Positions 44,200 through 55,400 of a stretch of DNA of 64,000 nucleotides are shown here, piece after piece. Below the pieces are notes generated by a model. That model made no database searches. It saw only the letters and a list, made by a program, of their open reading frames with translations, and was not told the origin of the DNA. The translations under genes were made by a program, and so were the position numbers. Within the stretch, counting starts at the first letter, position 1. Each line of letters starts with the position of its first letter. The DNA is from Dromaius novaehollandiae (lineage: Eukaryota > Chordata > Aves > Casuariiformes > Dromaiidae): assembly GCF_036370855.1 (NCBI RefSeq), contig NC_088106.1, positions 29,724,001 through 29,788,000 of the forward strand. The letters run 5' to 3'.

Positions 44200-44600
44200 C
44201 ATCTACAGGACACCACATTAAATCCCACAGGACAGGTCAGTTAATTATGTTGAGTGAGTCAATACATTGATCAATTTATCAAATGATAAACAGAGTTTCT
44301 GCTTTCATCAGGGTAGTGAATATTAATTGATTTGACAGGCGAAAGCTTGGTAAAACAAGTAGAAGGGGCATCAGGGCATCACTGTATTAATTAGCTATGT
44401 TGAAGCTGCTTTTAGCTGCTTCCGAAGTTTAATCAATATGCTACATTTGAGTCCCAGAAGGCTTATGAAAACAGCCTTTGAAATCCTTTAAATTGTTGCC
44501 TCTGTGAGCTTTTAGATTTTTCATGTATTTCTATTCTGTTGTTTTTCTTTCTTTTTCTTTCCCTTCGTGAAATCAATAGCGACCCATAAGGATTGGTAGG
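44200..44600. promoter_or_regulatory. Candidate regulatory block rich in homeobox/TALE-type words
   Basis: Repeat-free, AT-rich DNA with CAGTTAATTATG near 44238, ATTGATCAATTTATCAAATG near 44266, and ATTAATTAGC near 44384. TGATTTGACAG at 44328-44338 is one base longer than the PBX-MEIS composite TGATTGACAG. This fits an enhancer controlled by homeodomain factors, inferred from motifs only. Confidence 0.32.
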
Positions 44601-44680
44601 GGAGGGTTTTCTTGTTTGTACCACAGATTTGTATTCACTAGGAAGAGAAATAAAATGAAAAAGATCTTCTGTTTTAGTGC

Positions 44681-44698
44681 AATAATAATAATAATAAT
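44681..44698. repeat. (AAT)n microsatellite
   Basis: Six AAT units in AT-rich flanking DNA. Confidence 0.9.
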
Positions 44699-44699
44699 C

Positions 44700-47600
44700 C
44701 TAGACATTAATGAGCTGCCCTCTGCCTTCCTGTTTCTATATGCAGTAAATTACCTCTATAGACTTAACCTGATGTGAATGGGCAAGGCACCATTTAAATC
44801 ATGTTTTTCTGAGCCCTTGCATAGTGCTCAGACTTTTGATTTAATACAAAGTAAGATTTGAGCTTGTTAAGAAATTTTACTGAGAGGGAGGAAAAAGAAG
44901 GTGGAGCTGAAAATAAAGCCAGAAACTGAACTGCGAAGAGAAAGGGATAAATGTCTGGTTTCCCTCTGCTGTCCCAGTGACCACGGGATGGAGGTGGGTT
45001 GGGGATGGAGAAGACAGAGCAGGTGGAGCAGCTATGAAACCCTGAGTCTCAACATGTCGTAAAATAGTGGGAGGGAAGGGACTGAACGCAAGTGGAGGAG
45101 ATGGTGGGAACATGGGGCAAATGAGAAGGAAGAAACGAAAGCAAGGACGACTTGGCTGTTTGGCATGTGAAAATGCAGCTGAGGAACAGAGAGCAATTCG
45201 CCGGGGAAGAGGACTAGGAGCAATCGCACTGAAGCGTGGCAGGGGAAATGTAGACTGGGCCTTCAGAAAACGTTGCTGCCTTTCAAGCTGGTGATGCCCT
45301 GAGACTGCCCGGGATGGCGTGGTGTCTCTGACACTGGCCACCTTCAAGGGGAAGCGGGACGAGTGTCCCTCTGTTGGGATAAAGGAAGAGCTGTACAGGA
45401 GCATCCCAGCGACCTGCCTCCCCACACTGTTTGCTTTGAGTTTGTGGTTATCTCACTGCTTGCCCAAGAGCCCTGTTGCATCTGGGACACCCATTTCTCC
45501 CAGGGGAGAGGCCTTGAGAACCAAAGCCTTGGGCTGGTCCTTGTGCCGCTGTGGTGCTTTGGGAAGAGGCAGACCTGCTGGAGGGAGCAGGCCAGCAGAG
45601 CCCCAGGACCAGGCCACCCAGCAGGGCCTCTGGCAGCAGCCCCAGCAGACGTGCACAGGCCTGAAACACGTTTTCCAGTTTTCTGAATCCATGAGTTTCT
45701 GACCCTGTAATTTTTCACAGCGTTCCGCTAGTTTGATTTCGCATCCCATATCAAGACAAAACTCCTGCAGATGTGCCCAGACTGGCTGTACCAGCACACT
45801 TCTTCCAGGGCCTTCAGCGAGTCTGCTTGTGTCAGCTCCCCTAGGTCGCCATTGCAGATGTCACACCGGCACAGTCAACACTGGAAGACCAACGGTGCTT
45901 GAAACAGTACTCAAGGCCCCTGCCTAACTGTGACAGTCACACAGCCAGGCCCTGAGCTGTGCTTTCTGACGCGCACATCTGCCAGACAGCCTTCACTGCG
46001 TGTGTGCTAGCACTGTTAATCATGGAAGATGCCCCAGTGCCTCCAGTGGCAGCACTGTTTGCTACGGGCAAGGTACTAAATCACGTTTGAAGTTTCTAGG
46101 CCAAAATATTTTACTTATATTTCTGAGAAATGAAGTTTCAAAGAAATACAAAGCAAATTTCCAGACCTGACTAACCTGACTTACCTGCTAACAGGCAGAA
46201 GGGAGGCAGCCTTGTGGTCTCTTGCCATGTGTCTCACCTGGGCCAATAGTGAGAGTTAGGCCATCCCATATAGATGGCATATACTTTATTATATGGCATT
46301 AGAGAAAATGAGGCTGAAAAGGGCGCAAGAGTTGTGTGGACCGCCCCATCCAAGGCAGCATCAACTCTTCCTGTATCAATCCTGACACAGAATCTGAGTT
46401 CCAGGAGATGTGAGAATGTCTTGGCCACATCCGCAGAGGCGCCAGGGATTTGTTGGTTCTTTGGCTCTCCTAGAGCTCCTGCCACCTATCAGCCTCAAAT
46501 GCAGCATGAACCTTGGAGCCAGGAGCAGGTACAAAGCCCCTTTACCAGTGGGCACTTTGCAAGCTTGGCTTAGCCAACAGGTGTCTAGGAAACTTCTTTT
46601 GTCTGGGCTTGAAATAAAGCTGGGTTTCTGTCTTGCAAAAGCTGGGCACTTCCTATCCTGCCCCACTAACACTGCAAGCACCATGGGCATCCTGGGGCCG
46701 TGCAGCCTACGACAAGGCAGGTGGGTAGAGCTGGCTTGCTGGCACCCTGGCTCTTGATCAACCCAGGCTCTTCCACAAGCCCAGTTACACTGGTTGTATC
46801 CTACTCTGGCCTGAGTTAATCCCTGCCACAGTCTCAGCAGAACAGGAACTGCAGCAGAACATGAAGCGAGGGGAATCTGATGCCATCCAGGCCTGCAGAG
46901 CCTGACCTGTGGGTCTCTCTCATGCAGCTGGTGCCTTGTTTGTTCTTCCCTTCTATGCCTTTAGCTGAAGGACCAAGAATGTGATGCAAAATGCATGCTG
47001 TAGGTCATGTCTCAAGCATATCCTCATTCCTCCTGGCCTAAGGCACCATCCCGCTGCTGCTTGTGGTGGAGCTGGCCCATGCAGTCCCCCTTCCCAGCAA
47101 TTCCAGCTCCCTTTCCTTTCCCCAGGCTGTGCTGGTTTGAGAGGTTCTCAAATTCAGCGACATGGCAAAAATCTTTTCCGTGTAGGATGGCAGTTTAGGA
47201 ACCCTGTCTCTGTACAATTTCTGCACCCTGGTGACTCTTCTGAAATTGTTTTACCCATGAATGTCTTTGTGGGTGCAGGCTAGGCCGTGCAAGGTCAGAA
47301 CTCCCTCCTGGGCCACATGCAATGACAATAACCAACATTAGTAGCTTCCACTCAGAGTGATGAGTCTGAATCCTTCAGAAGACCAATTATTCTGAGACTC
47401 ATTAGTCTGTGAGGATAGTCCTCCAAAGTCCTCCTGAGAGGCCTCCCAGAGAGGAGGACAGAAAGATGGAAGTGTCAGAGCTGGGGCAGGCAGGAGAGGA
47501 GGAAGAGAAGGGAACAAAAGTGGCTGTTTTGCCACGCTGGCTGTCCCTGTCCCCAGGAAAGCAGCGCTTCCCCAGAGGTGCCCTGACATGGCCTCATCTT

Positions 47601-48639
47601 CTCCTGGCACTGCTGGCGCCTGCCTGAGCACCCCAACAACCTCGTGTTGCCCAAATCTGTCCCCGAGATTTTCATCTGTCACCTCTCCAAAGGCTTGGTG
47701 GGGCAAGAGGGGAGGTTTCTGGAGCCCAAAAGGGAAGACCCAAGTGACTTGATGTGTGAGACATGGGTAGGAAACCAGAGGGCAAGAGTGGCCGTCATGT
47801 CTCTCAGCAAGTGCCAGCAAAACCCACGGGCACCATCGGGTGAAGAAAACACTGAGAAGAGGAGATTTATACAAAGAGATTCACCTGACGGCTTCCCAGC
47901 TTGTCTGGAAATGAGCCCCGTGTGAGCCCTTCACTGTTGCTATCATTTCTGCCTGCTTAGAGGAGACCGAAGGGAGACCCAACAGTGTGCGTTGCCATTT
48001 ATGACAATCTATAGTTGGGATTTGTCCAGAAAAAGATCAGAAAAATACATGCTCTGTCCCAGGAGAGCGTGGGTATGTTCTAGGGATGTGAGGACGGATT
48101 TCGGAGAAAAGCCTCATGGATATGCTTGTTTGGTTTCTACTGCTGAACTGCAGTCAGAGCTGTCTGCCCCTTACCCCGCTCCCTTTGAGATTTCTCCTAG
48201 CTAAACTTAGCATTCCTGGGCATGGAGTTTTTTGGTGGTTTTTTTTTTTTTCTTTTTTCCCCTCCCCCCCAGAGATGTATCCAATAGGCGTAGGGGACAG
48301 GGCTGGGAATTTCAGGGCTTTTCCCAGCTCTACGTCCACCCACATGCAAAAAGTCAGGAAGATATATATACCCCAGCGCCCGGCATATCCCTTCTGTCAG
48401 ACCCCAGGCATTTAGCTGGTGAAGGGACCGTTTTTTGCAGTGATGCTCCCTAAAGCCCTGCTGGAGCAGGTGCTTTGGAGACCAGCTCGCCGACGGCCCC
48501 AGCGCTTTCTCTGCTCTAAACCGATCACCTCTGCGGGAAAAAGCCCCTTGCCGAAGAGAAATAATACCCGCCTTATGTCATCATTAGTTTTAAAATTGTA
48601 AAGGAAACCCTCCATCAGCACTGGCACAATTACCTCCCC
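44700..48639. other. Unique non-coding stretch, GC-moderate
   Basis: No gene, repeat family or CpG island recognised. Open frames reach 182 codons on the minus strand (44877-45425) and 178 codons (47338-47874). They overlap frames on the other strand and lack recognisable motifs. A T/C-rich tract at 48239-48270 is the main low-complexity feature. Confidence 0.4.
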
Positions 48640-48800
48640 ATTTTCCTGCTTCACCTCATTAAAAGGAAAATGTTACAATTAAGGCCTAGACCAGAGGAGC
48701 AGATTAATGTTCTGTTTCTAATGCATTGATGAATCGGCACTTAGGCAGAGGGCTTAAAAATATTAGACCCTTCGTGAGAGCCATCCCAAAAGGGAGTGTT
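48640..48800. promoter_or_regulatory. Short candidate conserved non-coding block
   Basis: Repeat-free sequence with CATTAAAAGG, GTTACAATTAAGGC, CAGATTAATG and GCATTGATGAATC words. Composition resembles conserved enhancers. Low certainty. Confidence 0.25.
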
Positions 48801-49259
48801 TCTTATTCAAGGGATACTTCCTTAGCCCAGACCAGTGGCTATTTTTCACCTAGGCTGCGGATACAGTGGTATGACTGGGTTTGCAATGGGAATGGAGTTT
48901 GCTGAGGTTTTTCGGCTTGTTGTCTTGCTTGACAGCCCACCGGGGTGGGCGTATGTACCTGGGATGAGGACTTTCCCCAGGGGAAATCTTTTCTGGGTGT
49001 TTCCCTTCGCATATTAGCTTTGCTGGGGGTATTATTTCACATGCAATTGGACATCACCCACTTTTAGTCTTGCTTTTGGATCTGATCTCTCTCCTTCTGG
49101 CAGGTCTTCGGTGGACCTCATGGCTTTGTCCTGCCAAACACAAAACCATTTTCATTTAATTCTGCAGCCCATTCCCAATCCCCAGCCCAGCTCCCTGCTT
49201 TCTGCGGGATATCCGCACACCCTGGGCCTCATCAGGATTTACCTGGAGGAGCAGAGCGC
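48801..49259. other. Unique non-coding stretch, nothing recognised
   Basis: Mixed composition, no motif or repeat recognised. Confidence 0.35.
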
Positions 49260-49870
49260 ACCATCAATAAACTATTTACTAACCTAAATCTGCTTCAAGG
49301 AGGGCATGAAAATGCCTATAATCTATACCCCTTTTCAACATATTTTCATCCCATTTCAAAGCCTTTTTATCCTGAGACTTGGGCCCCCCACGCTCCTAAA
49401 ATTCGTTACACACTTTGTAATTCCAGCCCTCCTGTAATGAAATGTCACTAATGATAAATATTTAAAGGGACAGCATGCTTATTTTTGTATTTACTACCCT
49501 GACCTTTATATATTTGGATTTTATTTTATGTTTTATGTGACTTGCCTTCTCCTTTTCAGAGAGATGCGACACCAAGGAGAAAGAAGTACTGCCACGGCGC
49601 TACGATCGCTGTTGCATTATAAATACGCACACAGTACATACAATTACAGAACTTTAATGTCTGGTATAATTACTGTCTGCAGTTTGCATTAATGCTCTGG
49701 GTGATATAGCGAAGCAAGCCTTTCAGACGCCGAGAGATCTAAGTCCCGAGGGGCACAAGAAAATCACTGCTTACGATCTTGCAATTAATTATTGCGCCTT
49801 GCATTGAGAGGCTGAGGTTTTCCAAAGCCCTTCGCAGCCGCAATGGATTGAAATGCCTACGCGGGAATGA
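49260..49870. promoter_or_regulatory. Candidate conserved non-coding block with an acceptor-like site
   Basis: AT-rich, repeat-free sequence at 49260-49560 (TCAATAAACTATTTAC, CACTAATGATAAATATTTAAA), then more mixed DNA with GCAATTAATTATTGC near 49781. A pyrimidine-rich TTCTCCTTTTCAG ends at 49559. Downstream of it two plus frames stay open for 32 and 43 codons before stopping, and I recognise neither. It is either a regulatory element or a small terminal exon embedded in one. Confidence 0.28.
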
Positions 49871-51440
49871 CGCTGCCGTGCAGCGCCTGCAGGCAGGGCT
49901 ATGCTTTATAATCAAGCAAGGGTCTTCGATTTTATTCTCGTAATAGCAAAAAGGAGAGACCAAGGAAAAGAGAAGGCATGGGGAAAGCTCTCCACTCCCA
50001 ACCAGTTGGTCCCACGGGCATAAATGGCTTATTTGCACCCCGGGAGCTGGTTTGCACCTGATGCCGACAGGACGGGGAGCACTGCCCTGGGAAAGTGGCC
50101 GTCCCCGAGGATGTTAAACCAAAACGAATCTGGTCCTCCCCCGTGCCACAGCTCCCCGGGAGCCAGCCGGCCTCTGAACGCGATGACGGCAGCCGTGCCC
50201 ATCATGCGAAGCAGGGCTGCGAGGTAAATGATTTCCTCATTTCCAGCCTGTCCTCTGCTGCCAGGGGAGGACGGTTAATCACCGTTACGCGCAGGCTGGT
50301 GTCAGCCAGGAGCACATACACCCTCCCAGGTGCCAGGCGAAGTGGCCTCAAATCACCGATTCCAGCGCGTGCGGGGGGAGAAGGAAAAAAAGGCCTCACT
50401 AAATTATCATTTATTTCCCAGTCATTGCCTTGTCAGGTGTGGCGCCTCATGGCTAAACACGCAATTACAGCGGTGGCGTGGGCTCTGCCTCACCAGCACG
50501 GCAGGCGATATTAGAGCCAAGTGGGAAAAGGAGACAGATGAGCCCGGGGGGGATTCCCGCGCCGTCCGCGATGCTGCGAACAGCGATAGGTGATGTGTCA
50601 CCTCTGCCCCATCCGCCCACAGCCGAGTCCCGGGAGCCAAATGGAGGTGGTTGGCCTGGCTGGAAGACTCTGGAGGCTTTCCCAGGGAAACAAAAAAGCC
50701 CTTTATATTATTTTTCCCTTAGCATCAGGTTTTTATTTTTTTTTCTTTTTTGCCTCAAAACAATTCCAACACCAAACTATCCCTCACCTGATTTTGAGCT
50801 GCTTTGGCTTTAGCAATAAATAACCAAGAACGACCATAGCTGTAGCGCTCTGCTTGAAACTGCTCTAGCGGCGAGTGGTTTTATCCGATGCTGGCGGCTC
50901 ACTGGCAGGGAGAAGCCAGGCGACGGTGGCACGGAGCACCCAGGGACCCGCCGTCTTGGCCAGGCGGGAGATCTATGCCAGGGGTGTGCAATGAGTGACT
51001 TGCCCAAAAGCTCTTTTTCTGGTGGAGGAACCATCAGCATGCCGAAAATGCAGCACGGCTTTGCAACATATATTTACTTAATAAAGATAGCTACGCTTTT
51101 TTGCAAAAAACAGCTGTCAGAGCTCATGGGAAATGCATAGATACTCAAGAAATGCATAGATACATACTCAGTAATTAAGTAAGGTTTTAAGAATAATCCC
51201 CTATTACTCAGGGTGATAAAGTCCCTTGTCCAGGGCCAGAAGAAAGCACCTTGGTAAGGCTGATGGAGGAAGGGCGATGCGGGGCCATACGTTTGGCTGG
51301 CGTGAGGCAGATGGACACACGGACACGACGTCTGTCAAGGAAAGGGGCAGCTCCCGGGGTGGCACAAAGGAGGAAAATCTAGTTGTGTCTAGCAGCCTTA
51401 GCTGAAGCCCATGGCTGCTTTTCCTTCAAGGAAGGAGGGG
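49871..51440. other. Unique non-coding stretch with scattered CpG
   Basis: CpG is raised around 50170-50370 and 50540-50590 but patchy. Overlapping open frames up to 139 codons are unrecognised. A short direct repeat AAATGCATAGATAC lies near 51130 and 51150. Confidence 0.35.
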
Positions 51441-51441
51441 G

Positions 51442-51459
51442 AAAAAAAAAAAAAAAAAA
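51442..51459 (+). repeat. Poly-A run (A18)
   Basis: An uninterrupted A tract after a purine-rich lead-in. No retroelement body is recognised upstream. Confidence 0.9.
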
Positions 51460-51668
51460 GAACGAAAGGAGTTAATAGGCTTGATTGAACTTTGCTGAAA
51501 AACCAAATAAAAAAAGGAAAAAGGAAAGTGCTGATGCAGCGCCTTTCTGTGTCTTTGAACTTTAGGCTTTGAAAAGAAGTGGGGAAAATCTTAAGGAATT
51601 AACGAGGACTACTGGGAAATTACTCAGGAGAAACTTTCAGTGCTCTAGACTTTGCAGAAAACCAACCC

Positions 51669-51671
<3 letters not shown>

Positions 51672-51710
<39 letters not shown>
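51672..51710. repeat. (TA)n microsatellite, 39 bp
   Basis: About nineteen perfect TA units flanked by CCCCT and GCATTTATGTGCATGCG. It is fully self-complementary and therefore likely to extrude as a cruciform or be unstable in length. Confidence 0.95.
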
Positions 51711-51713
<3 letters not shown>

Positions 51714-52245
51714 TTTATGTGCATGCGTATGCATGTGACTCCTTCACCTAGCCGCTAATCTTTGTCTCGTGCTGATTTTTTTTAAATTAAATTTTAGTTA
51801 TTTGTTTTATTGATGCAACGCCTGGGAAAGGTAAAACCGTGGCCAGTATTTCTCTTGCGTCATGGCTCTGCCCCTCTTGCCAAGGCTCCCGCAGCAATTT
51901 GATGGGGTGGCTTCCCAGGGGACAAGCAGCGGCACTTCAGCTGGATCATATGGGTCAGAGGAGAGGAGTTTGTCTGGGGTTTCCACAGAAAAAGCCAAAT
52001 TTTCTTTGAAAGCAGCAGTTATGGAGTTTCTGGCCACACCAAGCAGCTGGAGGGTCTGAAATACTGCTCCAGGTTTGGTGGCTAAAAGGGGTGACATTTC
52101 ACTGAGCAGTGGATTGGATTTCATGTTTCACACAATTGTGGGGTAAAAATAATTTCAGTCCTAACTGAAGCAAGCAAACCAAACCCGACCCCTTGGTCTT
52201 GGCCACATGTCGCCCTGAGGTCTGGAGACATTCAGAGCTTGTGGG
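51711..52245. other. Unique non-coding stretch, nothing recognised
   Basis: An AT-rich patch near 51777-51810. Open frames on both strands around 51807-52124 are unrecognised. Confidence 0.4.
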
Positions 52246-52422
52246 GAGCGAGCCCGGGGGTTGCCCAGAGAGGTTGTGGAGTCTCTAACCTTAGAGATGT
52301 TCAAAAGCCGTCTGGACACGGTCCTGGGCAATGTGCTCTAGGTGATCCTGTTTGAGCGGGGGGGTTGGACTAGATGATCTCCAGAGGTCCCTGCCAACCT
52401 CAACTGTTCTGTGATGCTGTAA
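52246..52422 (+). mobile_element. CR1 LINE 3' end, sense, relatively young
   Basis: This is the clearest repeat in the window. GGTTGCCCAGAGAGGTTGTG is followed by 'gagtctctaacc', 'agatgttcaaaagccgtctggac', 'ctaggtgatcctg', GGTTGGACTAGATGATCTCC, 'agaggtccctgccaacctcaac' and a terminal 'tctgtgatgctgtaa'. This is the avian CR1 3' UTR through its characteristic short terminal repeat. Only the last roughly 180 bp are present, as expected of 5' truncation during target-primed reverse transcription. Divergence is modest compared with the other copies. Confidence 0.95.
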
Positions 52423-55400
52423 TTACGTCTCCAGCAAAAAAAGTGGCAATACTTTTTTTTTTTCCCTCCAAAATGCATTAAAATGCATGTAAAGGGCCAA
52501 GGTTTTAAAGCTGTGACTCCTGCCATCCATCCCTGGCACCCGCCAGCACTGCTGGGCCCTTTCTATGGACCACAAGCTCCACGAGAGGCCCAGATTTCTT
52601 ACTTAGCTTTTAGACAGCTGAAGGCAGGTGAGATGAATGCCACCTTTAAGAGGTGAAGACTTTTACAAATCAGGCCGAATTTACATAGTAAAATCAGAGT
52701 TTAAGATTCTGCCTTTATCCAGCCATTTAAACCTGGCACTATTTTTTTAAGTAATTCTGTCTGTGCTCCCAGTAAATACTTTATTAAATATATGAAAGTC
52801 CTAACCAGCAGTCTTTACCTTCTTGGGACTAGTTTGCTCTCCAGAAGCTTGCAGATGACAGCAATGTGACATAAATGTTAAAAGAGGTTTCTTCAGCACA
52901 GCATTTCCCTGAGGCCAGCAAGATACATATTATCCAGGGACTAAGGTTCTACTGGAAATAGTAGCAGGAATGCAAGGTTGATATTTCTGTATTTATTGGT
53001 TACAGTAATTGGCTAGAACAAGGCTGAGTAGTTGGATGAAAATAATCAATAGTTCTTGTCCACTAATGAATGATTTTCCACCAGTCGCTAGTGTAAATAA
53101 GTTTCATTAAAATAGCAAAACCCACCCAAACAAGAAAATTAACAGCAAGAGCTTATGAAACCTGTGAAATTGCAGGGTTGTGAATTTCTGACAGAGATGA
53201 CAAATATCTGCTATTGTTATTGTTGGTAAACAGATTTTCTTTTCAATTTTCACTCTTGTTGGTTAAATAATAACAATACTTAGCAAATCCATTATTCCTT
53301 TCACAGAAATCTTCAGGTGCTTCAGGCCTCAAGTCTGCAAAATGTAGCAGCTGCAATTCAGGAAAACATCCCTTTTTTGAGCAACCCTCACACGACAGTT
53401 TAAGCAGGTGCTTAAGTCCTGCAAAGTCAGTGCCATGCATTAATAACCTGGGAAGGTTACGAATTGCAGCTTCAGACAGTTACTAGCCCACTTAAAATCA
53501 GTGGAGGCTATACGCACCTTTAAGTTCATGCTTCTGTCTTATGCTCATGCAGCATTGAATGGGTCTCTTCCATTTCATTTGTCCAAAGGAGAAGACTCAG
53601 AAAGATGAGTTGTTTTGTCCCACCTGGAACTTGGCTCTTTTTGCCTTTCCGTTTCCCTAGAGGAATGTGAAACTTTTCATTCACAGCCTATCCACCACTC
53701 AAAAAAACAAAGCCACTTGAGCAAACATCTACCAGAGTGCTCTCACTTGGTTTCTGCTAGGTTTGAGAGTCAGGAACTCTCTGGTGAGCAGAGAGGATAT
53801 TTTTACAAGTGACAAAAACCATGTTAAATCTCAGTTGTAGAAAAAGCTCAGTTCCCAGTGTCTCCTTCTCCCCATTCCCCTTACTCCCTGTCTCCCCTTG
53901 GTCTTCCCTCCCCTTTCCTTCACCTTCCCATTGCACATCACATGCCTGAGGCAGGAGGCTCTCGAAATGCATGTTTGGGTGTGCTCAGCGGCTGTGCCAG
54001 CAGATCTGCAGCATCGACCAGAGGCTAGGTCTTCAGCTCGGAAATCGAACCGGTAATTTCCCTTCTGAGAGTGGTGCTCTCACTTTTCATGATGGTCAGT
54101 TCTTTCGGGATGTGGATGAAAAGAGAAAGCATTTTATTTGCTCTTTGGAAGCTGGAGCTATAGATCAAGGCCCTGTTCATTCCCCTGAAGACTAGAAATG
54201 GTCTTCTTGTGTGAGAATTGAGGCTATCCTCCCTGAAAACTAAAACAGATATCTGCACTTTCATCAGTAGTAGCGGTTTTTCTCCAAAAGCTGGATAAAT
54301 CCAAGCATTTAGTGCCTCTTCTTCCTGCTCTCCTCAGTTATTGCTTTTTATTACAAGAAGGGTGAGGAACAAGCAAATACCTCTACTTCTCAACTCTGTT
54401 AACTGAAAGGCCTGAATGGATTGCAATATTTTGGTGTTGCTAGCACATGCCTTTGCCTGTTTCCAATCTGTATTTCTGCTTCTGCATTCAGAAAGTCGAG
54501 TCTATTCAATGGTTAAGTCTACTAGAAGAAGGGGTAGATGGAAGACCCAGAAGTAGGAGGGGTTATTTCTTCTTCTCATCAGGAAAAGGCTTTCGGTTTT
54601 CAGTAGTCTCCATTGCAGCAGGGCATACAACTGTGCTACAAACAGCAATGCGAGGTCTGAGCATGCTGAGATACGCTGTAAAACGTGCTCTGCCCTTGCC
54701 TGTTTTCACAAGTCGGCCACAGGTCGTCTTGCTTGTGCTCTGGGCCTGAGCAGGTTCCGGTAGGTGCCTGTTCTCTTTGGATGCCATGAGCTGGGGCAAG
54801 CAGATTCCCAGGGCTCTTTAATCTTAGCAGGTGGTACAAGAAAGGTGATGTTCAGAACACAACATGCAATTTCAGTGGAGGTCTAGACCTCTTCCTCCAT
54901 CCTGACAGACGTAGCCCAGCACTTCACCCACTCGGATGGCAGACCAAATGGGTATGGCTTCTGCAGAATCTATACAGGTGTCTTCTCCTCAGGCCAGCTC
55001 CTTTTCCTACCACACATCATTGGTTGTCTTCTGCTCCCTGCAGTCTGGTTTTGGACAAGATGATAGTGTCTTCTCCATCTATCAGCCCCAGCTCTGGGTA
55101 AGCAGGTCCTGTTACTTTACTGACACCTCTAAGAAGCCTCTTCCTCAGGCTAATTGCTCAGGCCAGGTCTCTTAGCCTGTGAAATGTGCTCTGGAGATGA
55201 GTTGCCTCAAGCTATTCTGTTGCCTTCCTACGCACTTCCAAGCAGCACTGTTATTAAACTCTATCAAAATATGCATACAGCAAGCACTGTGATAACCCAC
55301 TACCATCATGTGGAGACGATCCTGAGAGCCAGGCCAGCTACTGGCTTCCTTCACCCTTACAGCTTGGTCACCACCCTTTGCATCATCTCACTAGGCTGGG

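Noticed and set aside
54000-54160. tRNA-like B-box (reverse complement of 'gaaatcgaacc') and a small hairpin GAGAG-tggtg-CTCTC
   Set aside because: The T-arm does not pair properly, no A-box at the right spacing was found, and no cloverleaf can be drawn.
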